A DNA stretch of 64,000 nt from an uncultured Lachnobacterium sp. GTDB lineage: Bacteria > Bacillota > Clostridia > Lachnospirales > Lachnospiraceae. Location of the stretch: NCBI GenBank assembly GCA_937889225.1, contig CALAST010000068.1:32535-96534 (forward strand), in the 5' to 3' direction. The notes below the pieces were generated by a model. That model did not search any database. It saw only the letters and a list, made by a program, of their open reading frames with translations, and was not told the origin of the DNA. This document shows, piece after piece, positions 55,981 to 64,000 of this stretch. The first letter of the stretch is position 1; each line of letters opens with the position of its first letter. A program made the position numbers and the translations under genes.

Positions 55981-57708
55981 CTACATTCCTCCTACTTCAC
56001 TTTGTGTTCCGGTTGCCTGACTTGAATAGGTAATCTCAACCTGTCTTTTGGCATATGTAATATTATCTTTTATTGTCCGAACGGTACTTTCAATATCAAT
56101 CCGTTCACTTTCATTTAATATCACAATATCCGTATCAAGTCTCGCACTTACCTTTTCCAATTCCGTTAAAAGTTCGTCCTTTGTAACTCCTGCTGCTTTA
56201 AAGTTTTGTGAATACTGTGCAATCTGGTAAACCATCTCTTTGTACATAACAAGAGCTGTTTTTGTATTATCCATTTCTACCAGATTTCCTTGTACAAGCT
56301 CTGTCAAATCCGTCCAGTAATCCTTGTACGTAGTGGTACTGTCTCCTGCTTTATTACTGCTGTTTATTTCGCTGTAATACCCTGCAATTCTTCCAAGACG
56401 TTTTGCACGTTCGACTTTTTTACTGTCTAACGTAGAACTATCAGCAGCAATTTCAAACCATTTTTCGGACATTGGCTTATTTCCATTCTTTTCAAAATAG
56501 TAATAATATGCCAACCCCATCTGAAATGCGAACTCATCATACGATTGATTTGTTTGCAAGTAACTTTCATTGGTACGATTTCCTTCACCCTTATATCCTA
56601 AAATGCCAGTCATTTTTTCCGCTTCATCTGTGGAAAAATCATCATCTGTCAAAAATGCTTTATTTAATAATTCCATATAAGCTTCCGGTTCTTCCGGATT
56701 TAAATTAATGGCATTCTGATAATTTTCAATTCGCTCCGTATTGCTCGTTGCCGAACTTGCATCTTTGATATACTGCTCATAATTGTTTTGTGTCGTATTA
56801 GATTCTGCAATTCCAAAACCAACACTTGCGGATGCAAATACAACAGTACATATCGCAGAAGCAAGAAATGCTTTCCATTTGCTGTCCTGCTTCTTTTTGT
56901 ACTCATAATCCAACTCGCCATAATGTTCCAATGCATACATAAGTTCCGCACAGGATTGATATCTGTCGTTTGGATTTTTCTGTGTACATTTCCAAATAAT
57001 TTCTTCAAATCCGGAAGATAAATTTGGATTCCATTGTCGAATCGGATACATTTCATAAGGCGGAAGACATGGGTTATGCCCGGTAATCAGATGGTAAAGG
57101 GTTGCACCTAAACAATAAATATCGGTTCTCCCATCTGTCTGTCCCTGACCGCCAAACTGTTCCGGAGCTGCATATCCTTGCGTTCCCAAACAGGTGGTAT
57201 CAGAAAGACTGTTGTTTTTATATTCTCTTGCCGTACCAAAGTCGATAATCATGATATTTCCATCCGGCTTTAACATAATGTTAGAGGGTTTCATATCACG
57301 ATAAATAATTGGGGGCTTTCTCGAATGCAGATAGCCCAAAACGTCACAAATCTGCTTCGCCCATTCAATTACATTTTCCTGTGGCTGTGCTCCGCTGTTT
57401 TTCAAAGCATCACTCAATGGCTTTCCTTCTATATAATCCATTACGATTAAGAAGGTATCTTCACAGTCAATTACGTCAATAATGCTTGGCAAATTTGGGT
57501 GGTCAAGTTTTTTTAGAATATCCGTTTCGGCTATTAAGTTCTGTTTTACAACTTCATAATTGGATACACCGTCCTTTCGAACTTCCTTAATTGCCCATTG
57601 CTTATTGGCTCTTTCATTCATTGCCAAATATACAACGCTCATACCGCCTTGACCGACTTTATTTAAAATTTTATATTTTCCGTCTACTACGGAACCTATC
57701 TCTAGCAT
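55981..57708 (-). CDS. Transmembrane Ser/Thr protein kinase
   Basis: A 575-aa Hanks-type kinase. The kinase domain (12-270) is complete: glycine loop GQGGMSVVY, Lys41 in WAIKEV, Glu61, catalytic Asp138 in YRDMKPSN, Asp156 in IDFG, APE as YAAPEQF. A membrane helix (about 280-302) is followed by a ~270-residue outer part rich in helices resembling TPR/solenoid repeats (YQNAINLNPEEPEAYMELL); there are no PASTA repeats. The layout equals EssB/YukC (kinase fold, TM, outer domain), which is catalytically dead, whereas this copy looks active. The PP2C gene precedes it by 11 bp. Confidence 0.93.
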   Translation of the reverse strand: MLEIGSVVDGKYKILNKVGQGGMSVVYLAMNERANKQWAIKEVRKDGVSNYEVVKQNLIAETDILKKLDHPNLPSIIDVIDCEDTFLIVMDYIEGKPLSDALKNSGAQPQENVIEWAKQICDVLGYLHSRKPPIIYRDMKPSNIMLKPDGNIMIIDFGTAREYKNNSLSDTTCLGTQGYAAPEQFGGQGQTDGRTDIYCLGATLYHLITGHNPCLPPYEMYPIRQWNPNLSSGFEEIIWKCTQKNPNDRYQSCAELMYALEHYGELDYEYKKKQDSKWKAFLASAICTVVFASASVGFGIAESNTTQNNYEQYIKDASSATSNTERIENYQNAINLNPEEPEAYMELLNKAFLTDDDFSTDEAEKMTGILGYKGEGNRTNESYLQTNQSYDEFAFQMGLAYYYYFEKNGNKPMSEKWFEIAADSSTLDSKKVERAKRLGRIAGYYSEINSSNKAGDSTTTYKDYWTDLTELVQGNLVEMDNTKTALVMYKEMVYQIAQYSQNFKAAGVTKDELLTELEKVSARLDTDIVILNESERIDIESTVRTIKDNITYAKRQVEITYSSQATGTQSEVGGM

Positions 57709-57719
57709 TTTTTCACCTT

Positions 57720-58505
57720 CTAACCAGCTTTAATTAAAACAACGGAAATATTATCATTTTCTCGTCTTTGTTTATTGAGCTCGGTACAATACACTGCCGC
57801 TTCACGCATCTCCACTTCTGTTACTAATTTTTTTGCATCTATGATTTTACAAAATTCTTCTTCTGTAATAAGATGGCGGAATCCGTCGGAACAAATCATA
57901 AAGATGTTTTCTTTTTCAAATGTTCCCTCAAAAAAATCCGGGATAACAATAGTACTTGCCCCTACACATTGCAAAAGTACGTTTCTTTGCGGATGCACTT
58001 TTGCCTGTTCCGGTGTCATTCTTCCTTCGTCCATTTCCCTTTGTACAAAAGTTTGGTCTTTTGTAAGCACATGTATTGTATCGCTGAAATGATAGACTCT
58101 CGAATCGCCTACATTTACGATATAATAATGATTCTTTATCAAAAGCAATCCTGCCAATGTTGTGCCACATGCAGCCTGACAACTTTGTCCATATGCTGCA
58201 ATCTTTCGATTTACCACATCAATCAGTTGATTCCAGCTTTTTTGCAGTTCATTATAATCCGGCTCTTTTACATTTCCTTCTTTGTCATAAATTAAATATG
58301 GAAACTCGTCTTCAAACCAATCTGAAAATGCCCTTACTAAAGTCGCACTGGCAACCTCGCCTTTTGCAAGACCTCCCATACCGTCACAGACTACGGCAAG
58401 TAATACTTTACCGCAGTCTGTCGTTGCTTCTTTAATTAAGACAGAATCCTGATTGGTATGTTTTTTAATTCCCACATCCGTATGTGCTACACTTAAAAAA
58501 AACAT
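57720..58505 (-). CDS. PP2C-type Ser/Thr protein phosphatase
   Basis: A 261-aa soluble metal-dependent phosphatase: TDVGIKKHTNQDS, VCDGMGGLAKGE, VGDSRVYHF, MICSDGFRHL and the closing NDNISVVLI supply the four conserved metal-binding Asp residues. It should remove phosphates added by the adjacent kinase, completing a reversible signalling pair. Sits between the FHA protease and the kinase in one operon (28 and 11 bp gaps). Confidence 0.95.
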   Translation of the reverse strand: MFFLSVAHTDVGIKKHTNQDSVLIKEATTDCGKVLLAVVCDGMGGLAKGEVASATLVRAFSDWFEDEFPYLIYDKEGNVKEPDYNELQKSWNQLIDVVNRKIAAYGQSCQAACGTTLAGLLLIKNHYYIVNVGDSRVYHFSDTIHVLTKDQTFVQREMDEGRMTPEQAKVHPQRNVLLQCVGASTIVIPDFFEGTFEKENIFMICSDGFRHLITEEEFCKIIDAKKLVTEVEMREAAVYCTELNKQRRENDNISVVLIKAG

Positions 58506-58533
58506 ATCATTCTCCTGCTTTACTGCATCTTAA

Positions 58534-60147
58534 TTATGATAAATAAAACTGAAATTCTTCATCTGATAATTTTACAGTACATTTATCTGTCAAAAGCATT
58601 TCTCTGTGTGGACTTGCCTGAATGCCATTTACAAATGTAAAGTTGGTTGCACCATTATCTACGATATAGTAATCTGCACCTTTTTTGATAATTTCACAAT
58701 GTACACGGCTTACGGATGTGTTGTCAGGAATACAATAGTTTACTTTGCTTCTTTCTTTACCCATCTTAAATCTTGCCGCATTAATCGCAATCTTTTCGCC
58801 ATTCTTTTTACGGATTAAGTAAGCATTGCCTACAGTTGCACCTAATAACGTCGTTTCACCTGCTCCTGCATTTAATAATGTCGTTTCACCTGCTCCGTCC
58901 TGCATAGCTGCTGTCGGCATTGGTGTTGGCTGAACTGGTGGTGCTGTTGAAATTGTACCGCTTGGTGTTGTATCCTGTTTTTTCTTTTTACCGGACATCA
59001 CAACCACTACGATAATAATAACCACAACAACTGCCGCTGCTGCTCCACCGATAAGAAGTACATTTGGTCCTTCCGCTTTTTCTTCTAATTTATCCATTGC
59101 TTTGTTCAAATCGTCGATTGCACCATTGATTTCTGTTGCTGTTGCAGATGTATTTCTTACAATAGATTCTGCTTTTCCGATTGCATCATCTAAATCTTCT
59201 ACAGATTCTTCTGTGTATTTTGCAGTTTCAATATCTTTTGCTTCATCAATTGCGGACTGAAGCGTGGCAAGAATTGCACTATTATCTGATTCATTTGTAT
59301 TTGTCTGTGTCTCTACTTCAACTTCTGAATTTTGAGACTCTGTTGGAATTGGACTAGAACCTTCTGTCACATACTGAATACCAAATGTATCCATTGTTTT
59401 CTTTACAAAATTAATGCGAACTGCATAATACTTAGAAGCACTTTTTGCCACATTAATTCCAATAACACGATTTTCTTCATCTAATAATGGTCCACCGGAA
59501 TTTCCGAAATTAATAATTGCAGTATGCTCAAATAATTCTTCTGTTCCTGTGTTTGTAATTTTGGAAATTGTACCGTCTGTAACGGACACATCTTCTTTTG
59601 TAAAGTATTCTCTTGTACTAACTGAATCAGCTGGGAATCCCATTGCATAAACTTGGTCTTTAATTGCAACAGCATCACTATCACCAAGTAGTAATGGTTT
59701 TCTGTCATAAACCTTTTCATTCATTTTTACAAGAACAAAGTCCATAACTTCACTTTGCACATTTTTATGGGCACTTCCGTCAACCATAATATCTCTTGTA
59801 ATATGAATTTTACATTTGATATGGCTATCTGTAGATTGGATAGCAGTTCCTGCTAAAGAACTGGCTTGGTCTAAAAATGTACTATCCGGATATAAAACAT
59901 GGAAATTTGTTAATACGTACTCATCATTTATCAAAAAACAAGTACCATATTGAATCGGATAATATGTTCCCCCATCTGTCTGATAGCCTAAACTAATAGT
60001 CATAACACTCTCTGCCGGTTCCGTTGTTGCCTGCAAATTGCCACTACTGTTTTCAGTTGCCATGTACGGAGTCGTTCCTAATAGTACCATGCAAATAGCA
60101 AGTACTAATGCCAGAACACTTACTCCTTTTCTTTGTTGTCTGTTCAT
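58534..60147 (-). CDS. Trypsin-like membrane protease with cytoplasmic FHA domain
   Basis: A 537-aa protein. Signal/anchor (9-25), an HtrA-like chymotrypsin-fold domain (about 45-260) with triad His83 (LTNFHVLYP), Asp136 (MDFVLVKM) and Ser217 (FGNSGGPL); a helical linker; a membrane helix (about 360-384, AAAAVVVVIIIVVVVMSG); a Pro-rich linker with two GETTLL motifs (about 418-436); and a C-terminal FHA domain (FKMGKERSKV, SVSRVHCEI, NFTFVNG). The protease thus lies outside and the phosphothreonine reader inside. No PDZ domain. It begins the locus operon. It may play the part that mycosin proteases play in mycobacterial systems; this is inference. Confidence 0.92.
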   Translation of the reverse strand: MNRQQRKGVSVLALVLAICMVLLGTTPYMATENSSGNLQATTEPAESVMTISLGYQTDGGTYYPIQYGTCFLINDEYVLTNFHVLYPDSTFLDQASSLAGTAIQSTDSHIKCKIHITRDIMVDGSAHKNVQSEVMDFVLVKMNEKVYDRKPLLLGDSDAVAIKDQVYAMGFPADSVSTREYFTKEDVSVTDGTISKITNTGTEELFEHTAIINFGNSGGPLLDEENRVIGINVAKSASKYYAVRINFVKKTMDTFGIQYVTEGSSPIPTESQNSEVEVETQTNTNESDNSAILATLQSAIDEAKDIETAKYTEESVEDLDDAIGKAESIVRNTSATATEINGAIDDLNKAMDKLEEKAEGPNVLLIGGAAAAVVVVIIIVVVVMSGKKKKQDTTPSGTISTAPPVQPTPMPTAAMQDGAGETTLLNAGAGETTLLGATVGNAYLIRKKNGEKIAINAARFKMGKERSKVNYCIPDNTSVSRVHCEIIKKGADYYIVDNGATNFTFVNGIQASPHREMLLTDKCTVKLSDEEFQFYLS

Positions 60148-60419
60148 CTTGTCTCCTCCTCTTTTGGTTTTTGAACTTCCTACATAATATAATCATTATT
60201 ATAAATAAATAGCTTTCTAAAGGATAAAATATTGATATACGACACAATTTGTTGTCCGAATAACTTTATTTCCCCTTTCTGCAAGACTACCTATTAAATA
60301 ATGATTCTTTTCACGATTATACCGCTTATTTCGTCCTTTTTCAACAATAATCGGTAATTTTATCGTTATAATTCACGATTAAAAAAGTGTAGAATACTAC
60401 TAGAAATGGGGTGTTTATA

Positions 60420-60773
60420 TTGACTGATGACTTTATTCGTACAAGAATTACTGAACTACGAATCAAAAAAGGCGTATCTGAATACAAGATGAGCTTAGAT
60501 ATGGGACATAGCAAGAGTTATATTCAAAGCATCGTAACAGGACGAGCGTTGCCATCACTTGCCGAATTTCTATATATGTGTGAGTACCTCAATGTAACTC
60601 CTAGTGATTTTTTTAATGAGAATATCGATGAACCAATTCTGGTTCAGCAACTTCGAACTTCTGCAAAAGATTTACCGACACGTGACCTGCTATTTCTCAT
60701 CCAACTTGCAGACCGCTTAAATGATGACCAGGAAAAAGAACCTAAGAAAAATATAAAATGTAAATGTACCTAA
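60420..60773 (+). CDS. Small HTH (XRE-type) regulator
   Basis: A 117-aa protein. LTDDFIRTRITELRIKKG leads into an XRE HTH (SEYKMSLDMGHSKSYIQSIV, ALPSLAEFLYMCEYLNVTPS) and a C-terminal helical region with a lysine-rich end. The start TTG at 60420 is chosen because GGGGTG lies 6 nt upstream; GTG at 60411 has none. Divergent from the protease gene; the 272-bp gap holds both promoters (AT-rich, TATAAT at 60367) but no clear operator. It could regulate the secretion locus; this is unproven. Confidence 0.75.
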   Translation: MTDDFIRTRITELRIKKGVSEYKMSLDMGHSKSYIQSIVTGRALPSLAEFLYMCEYLNVTPSDFFNENIDEPILVQQLRTSAKDLPTRDLLFLIQLADRLNDDQEKEPKKNIKCKCT

Positions 60774-60788
60774 GAAAATTTTCATATA

Positions 60789-60837
60789 AAAAAGAGTATT
60801 GCTACAGAACCTACTTTCTGCTTGCAATACTCTTTTT
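60789..60837. terminator. Bidirectional terminator between HTH gene and atpC
   Basis: AAAGAGTATTGC and GCAATACTCTTT form a 12-bp perfect stem with A-run before and T-run after, so it works on both strands. It ends the convergent HTH gene and atp operon transcripts. Confidence 0.85.
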
Positions 60838-60846
60838 ATTCATCAA

Positions 60847-61251
60847 TTACTGTCTTCCCGCCACATCAATACGAGTCAATGCTTTGCGGAGTGCAAATTC
60901 AGCACGTTTGATATCCGTTTCCGCTGTATGATTTGCAATCATCTGCTCTGCACGGTCACGAGCTGCTTCTGCACGTTTTACATCAATTTCTTCCGGCCAT
61001 TCTGCCACTTCTGCGAGGAATGTGATTCTGTCATTTAAGATTTCTGCAAATCCTGAATGTACAGCTGCAACTGTTTCTTCATCGCCTTTGTGGATAACAA
61101 CCGCACCCGGAGCAAGTACCGTTGTCATCGGTATATGTTTTGCATATACACCGATGTCTCCGGCAGCTGTCGTAAATTCTACAAAGTCTGTTTCACCTTC
61201 ATAAAAAATACGGTCCGGTGTAATTATTTTAATTTTGAAAATTTCTGCCAT
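60847..61251 (-). CDS. atpC: ATP synthase epsilon subunit
   Basis: A 134-aa F1 subunit: the N-terminal beta-sandwich (FKIKIITPDRIFYEGETDFV, GVYAKHIPMTTVLAPG) and the C-terminal helical pair (EIDVKRAEAARDRAEQMI, RAEFALRKALTRIDV) that inhibits rotation. Standard length. 11 bp after atpD, last gene of the operon, followed by a bidirectional terminator. Confidence 0.95.
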   Translation of the reverse strand: MAEIFKIKIITPDRIFYEGETDFVEFTTAAGDIGVYAKHIPMTTVLAPGAVVIHKGDEETVAAVHSGFAEILNDRITFLAEVAEWPEEIDVKRAEAARDRAEQMIANHTAETDIKRAEFALRKALTRIDVAGRQ

Positions 61252-61262
61252 AATGTCACCCC

Positions 61263-62654
61263 TTACTGCATGCGGGCACGTACTTCATCAATACTTCCTG
61301 CATTTAAGAAATATCCTTCCGGGATATCATCATGCTTTCCTTCAATAATTTCACGGAAACCTCTTACGGTTTCAGCGATTGGAACATATTTTCCTTCCAA
61401 ACCTGTAAACTGAACCGCTACGGAGAATGGCTGAGATAAGAATCTCTGAATCTTTCTTGCACGGCTAACTACAAGTTTATCATCTTCTGATAATTCATCC
61501 ATACCAAGAATTGCAATGATATCCTGTAATTCTTTGTATTTCTGTAAAATTTCCTGAACGCCACGGGCTACGTCAAAGTGTTCCTGTCCTACGATACGTG
61601 GGTCAAGAATACGGGATGTAGAACCAAGTGGGTCTACCGCCGGGTAAATACCTAAAGATGCGATAGAACGGTCTAATACTGTGGTTGCATCCAAGTGAGC
61701 AAATGTGGTTGCAGGAGCCGGGTCAGTTAAGTCGTCGGCAGGAACGTATACAGCCTGTACGGATGTAATAGAACCATTCTTTGTAGAAGTGATTCGTTCC
61801 TGAAGTGCACCCATTTCTGTCTGAAGTGTTGGCTGATAACCTACGGCTGAAGGCATACGTCCTAAAAGGGCGGATACTTCAGAACCAGCCTGTGTGAAAC
61901 GGAAGATATTGTCAATGAATAACAATACGTCTTTTCCGCCTCTGTCACGGAAGTATTCTGCCATAGTAAGACCTGTTAAAGCAACACGCATACGTGCTCC
62001 AGGTGGCTCGTTCATCTGACCGAATACCATGGTTGTTTTATCAATAACGCCGGATTCTTTCATTTCGTAGTAAAGGTCATTACCTTCACGAGTACGTTCC
62101 CCTACACCTGCGAATACAGAGTATCCACCGTGCTCGGTTGCGATATTATGAATTAATTCCTGAATAAGAACTGTTTTACCTACTCCGGCACCACCGAACA
62201 AACCAATTTTACCACCCTTTTGATATGGGCAAAGAAGGTCAACGACTTTGATACCGGTTTCTAACATTTCCTGAGAAGTTGCCTGTTCTTCAAAGGCAGG
62301 AGCCGGTCTATGAATAGACCACTGTTCATCTGTTACCGGTGGAGCGACTTCATCAATCGGGTCACCTAATACGTTGAACATTCTTCCCAGAGTATTTTCA
62401 CCAACCGGTACTGTAATTGGTGCACCGGTTGCAATCGCATCCATTCCACGAACCAAACCGTCAGTTGGTCCCATGGCAATACATTTTACTGTATCATCAC
62501 CCAAATGCTGAGCAACTTCTACTACTAATTTACCACCATCTTTTAATGGTACATCAATAGCATCGTTGATTTCTGGCAAAGCGCCTTCGGAAAATTTGAT
62601 ATCCAAAACAGCACCAATGATCTGAGTAATTTTACCAACATTACTATTTGCCAT
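61263..62654 (-). CDS. atpD: ATP synthase beta subunit
   Basis: A 463-aa catalytic F1 subunit: P-loop GGAGVGKTVLIQELI (near 152), GERTREGNDLY with the catalytic Glu, VLLFIDNIFRFTQAGSEVS (Walker B) and ALLGRMPSAVGYQPTL. Located between atpG and atpC as usual. Makes or hydrolyses ATP at the membrane F1Fo complex; in fermentative Clostridia it often runs as a proton or sodium pump, and ion choice is not visible here since Fo genes lie outside the window. Confidence 0.98.
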   Translation of the reverse strand: MANSNVGKITQIIGAVLDIKFSEGALPEINDAIDVPLKDGGKLVVEVAQHLGDDTVKCIAMGPTDGLVRGMDAIATGAPITVPVGENTLGRMFNVLGDPIDEVAPPVTDEQWSIHRPAPAFEEQATSQEMLETGIKVVDLLCPYQKGGKIGLFGGAGVGKTVLIQELIHNIATEHGGYSVFAGVGERTREGNDLYYEMKESGVIDKTTMVFGQMNEPPGARMRVALTGLTMAEYFRDRGGKDVLLFIDNIFRFTQAGSEVSALLGRMPSAVGYQPTLQTEMGALQERITSTKNGSITSVQAVYVPADDLTDPAPATTFAHLDATTVLDRSIASLGIYPAVDPLGSTSRILDPRIVGQEHFDVARGVQEILQKYKELQDIIAILGMDELSEDDKLVVSRARKIQRFLSQPFSVAVQFTGLEGKYVPIAETVRGFREIIEGKHDDIPEGYFLNAGSIDEVRARMQ

Positions 62655-62721
62655 TTTTGCTTTCTCCTTACTATTATAGATTGTTCAGATTTGCACATAT
62701 GTTCTTCTGAACCTAACAATT

Positions 62722-63579
62722 CTAATTAATCGCATTTGCTCCAGCAATAATTTCTGTAAGCTCCTGCGTAATCGCGCCCTGACGGGCTCTATTAAACTTC
62801 AGTGTCAAATCACTAATAATTTCATCTGCATTGCTGGTAGCAGAATCCATCGCCTGCATTCTGGCACCATTTTCACTGGCTACTGACTCTACGAGAGCGC
62901 CATAGAAAAGGCTGGTTACATATTTTGGAATAACCAAATCCAATGCTTCTTCTGTGTTTGGCTCAAAATTCATCATTACATTATCGTCAACCTCTACTTT
63001 ATCCATACCTGTCGTATCTACTGGAAGTAGTTTAATCAAAGTAGGAATGTGTGTTACGGTATTTTTGAAATGTGTATATGCTAAATAAATTTCACCAACT
63101 TCTCCCTTTGCAAAAGAATCAAGGACTGTTCTGCAAAGTTTCATTGCATCGTCATAGGTTGGGTCGTCCATAATGTCAGAACGATTTTCTTTAATATTGT
63201 AACCACGACGTGATAATGCGTCATACCCCTTAGAACCTAATGCATAAATATCAAGATCTTCTTTTTTGAACTCACCATTTGTGATAAGTTTTACAACGTT
63301 AGAGTTGTAACCACCTGCAAGACCTCTATTAGAGCTTACTACAATAACAGCTTTCTTCTTGGATGCTCCTGCCTGAAGCAATGGATGAGATATATTTCCT
63401 GACTTTTTCAGCATACTGTTAATCGCATCATATAAATGCACAAAATATGGCTTTGATTCTTCTGCACTTGCCTTAGCCTTCTGAAGCTTTACTGTAGATA
63501 CTAACTTCATGGCTTTTGTAATCTGACCTGTACTCTGAATACTACTTTTACGCCTTTTAATATCTCTCATTGAGGCCAT
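62722..63579 (-). CDS. atpG: ATP synthase gamma subunit
   Basis: A 285-aa central-shaft subunit. N-terminal helix MASMRDIKRRKSSIQSTGQI then TKAMKLVSTVKLQKAK, middle Rossmann-like part with VVSSNRGLAGGYNSNV, and the C-terminal helix ending RARQGAITQELTEIIAGANA, the strongly conserved gamma tail. 17 bp after atpA, 67 bp before atpD. Confidence 0.97.
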   Translation of the reverse strand: MASMRDIKRRKSSIQSTGQITKAMKLVSTVKLQKAKASAEESKPYFVHLYDAINSMLKKSGNISHPLLQAGASKKKAVIVVSSNRGLAGGYNSNVVKLITNGEFKKEDLDIYALGSKGYDALSRRGYNIKENRSDIMDDPTYDDAMKLCRTVLDSFAKGEVGEIYLAYTHFKNTVTHIPTLIKLLPVDTTGMDKVEVDDNVMMNFEPNTEEALDLVIPKYVTSLFYGALVESVASENGARMQAMDSATSNADEIISDLTLKFNRARQGAITQELTEIIAGANAIN

Positions 63580-63596
63580 ACTTTTACACCGCCTCT

Positions 63597-64000
63597 CTAG
63601 TTATGTGCAAATTCTGCTTTACATTCTGCAATTGCTTTAACTAATTTTTCTTCCACTTCTTCGCTCATAACCTTTGTTTCGCGAATGTTTGCCGGAATTT
63701 CAGGATATTTTGTATCAATATAATCAAATAACGCTTTTTCAAATGGTAATACATCTGCTACTGCGATATCTAATAAATGCTTACGTGTTGCAGCATAGAT
63801 AATAATAATCTGATATTCAACCGGCATTGGCTGATACTGTGGCTGTTTTAATACTTCTTTGATACGTTCACCCTGTGCTAAACGTTCCTTAGTATCTGCA
63901 TCTAAGTCAGAACCGAACTGAGCGAATGCTGCAAGTTCTCTGTACTGCGCTAAGTCTGTACGGATAGGACCTGCAATCTTCTTCATCGCTTTAATCTGAG
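63597..64000 (-). CDS. atpA: ATP synthase alpha subunit, C-terminal part
   Basis: Only the last ~133 residues lie in the window; the frame stays open to the window edge (reading QIKAMKKIAGPIRTDLAQYR). AAFAQFGSDLDADTKERLAQ and QYQPMPVEYQIIIIYAATRK are standard alpha-subunit C-terminal sequence. The catalytic-fold part and start are beyond 64000. The apparent ATG at 63986 is internal, not the start. Confidence 0.97.
   Translation of the reverse strand, partial: QIKAMKKIAGPIRTDLAQYRELAAFAQFGSDLDADTKERLAQGERIKEVLKQPQYQPMPVEYQIIIIYAATRKHLLDIAVADVLPFEKALFDYIDTKYPEIPANIRETKVMSEEVEEKLVKAIAECKAEFAHN

Noticed and set aside
55981..57708. Calling the transmembrane kinase EssB
   Set aside because: All catalytic residues are present and the outer domain was not shown to be EssB-like; only the layout is shared.

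Overview
The window looks like a chromosomal segment of a low-GC, Gram-positive anaerobe of the class Clostridia, most likely Lachnospiraceae. The grounds are the AT-rich sequence, strong AGGAGG-type ribosome sites, T-box leaders in front of synthetase genes, an F-type ATPase operon with clostridial-type subunits, YtrA-type ABC loci, multi-copy AAA/PD-(D/E)XK proteins and a Firmicutes-type EssC secretion locus. The genus is not determined here.

Layout. 1-4.5 kb: 3' truncated polA and an Xaa-Pro aminopeptidase. 4.9-8.6 kb: a RelB-like/PIN toxin-antitoxin pair with a clear operator, then a DUF2975-like membrane protein, a small HTH regulator and an exported protein. 8.7-15.3 kb: HD hydrolase, cytoplasmic GH3 glycosidase, AAA/nuclease-fold protein, an IS200/IS605 remnant, tatD and a NUDIX hydrolase. 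15.3-22.2 kb: metG preceded by a small DUF3784-like membrane protein and a complete T-box (apparently Met-specific), a zinc-ribbon protein, a CaCA cation exchanger under a yybP-ykoY (Mn2+) riboswitch, and tyrS under a Tyr T-box. 22.3-28.1 kb: MNT/HEPN pair, two ABC modules with a GntR/YtrA regulator under a promoter buried in a 22-bp-arm palindrome, and an HTH-FlhA-like protein cut short next to a transposase remnant.

28.1-60.1 kb, all on the minus strand, is the most interesting part: a type VII secretion-like (EssC/WXG100) locus with its own Ser/Thr phosphosignalling set. In transcription order it has a membrane trypsin-like protease with an FHA domain, a PP2C phosphatase, a transmembrane Ser/Thr kinase, two small membrane proteins, a 4732-residue repeat-rich surface protein, then (after terminators and a new promoter) an FHA membrane protein, EssC with N-terminal FHA, an orphan LytTR regulator, an unknown protein, an EsaB/YukD-like ubiquitin fold, several WXG100-type proteins, another FHA membrane protein and finally a PARG-like macrodomain / SGNH hydrolase / zinc-ribbon / pseudokinase fusion. 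No EsaA, EssA or EssB is recognisable. The kinase has the cytoplasmic-kinase, TM, outer-domain layout of EssB but with intact catalytic residues, and two proteins carry ETT(S)xL-like motifs reminiscent of the GarA/OdhI phospho-switch. I infer secretion control by threonine phosphorylation read by FHA domains.

60.4-64 kb: a small HTH protein, then the end of the atp operon (atpC, atpD, atpG and the C-terminal part of atpA).

All calls come from reading sequence and remembered family features; no database search was run.
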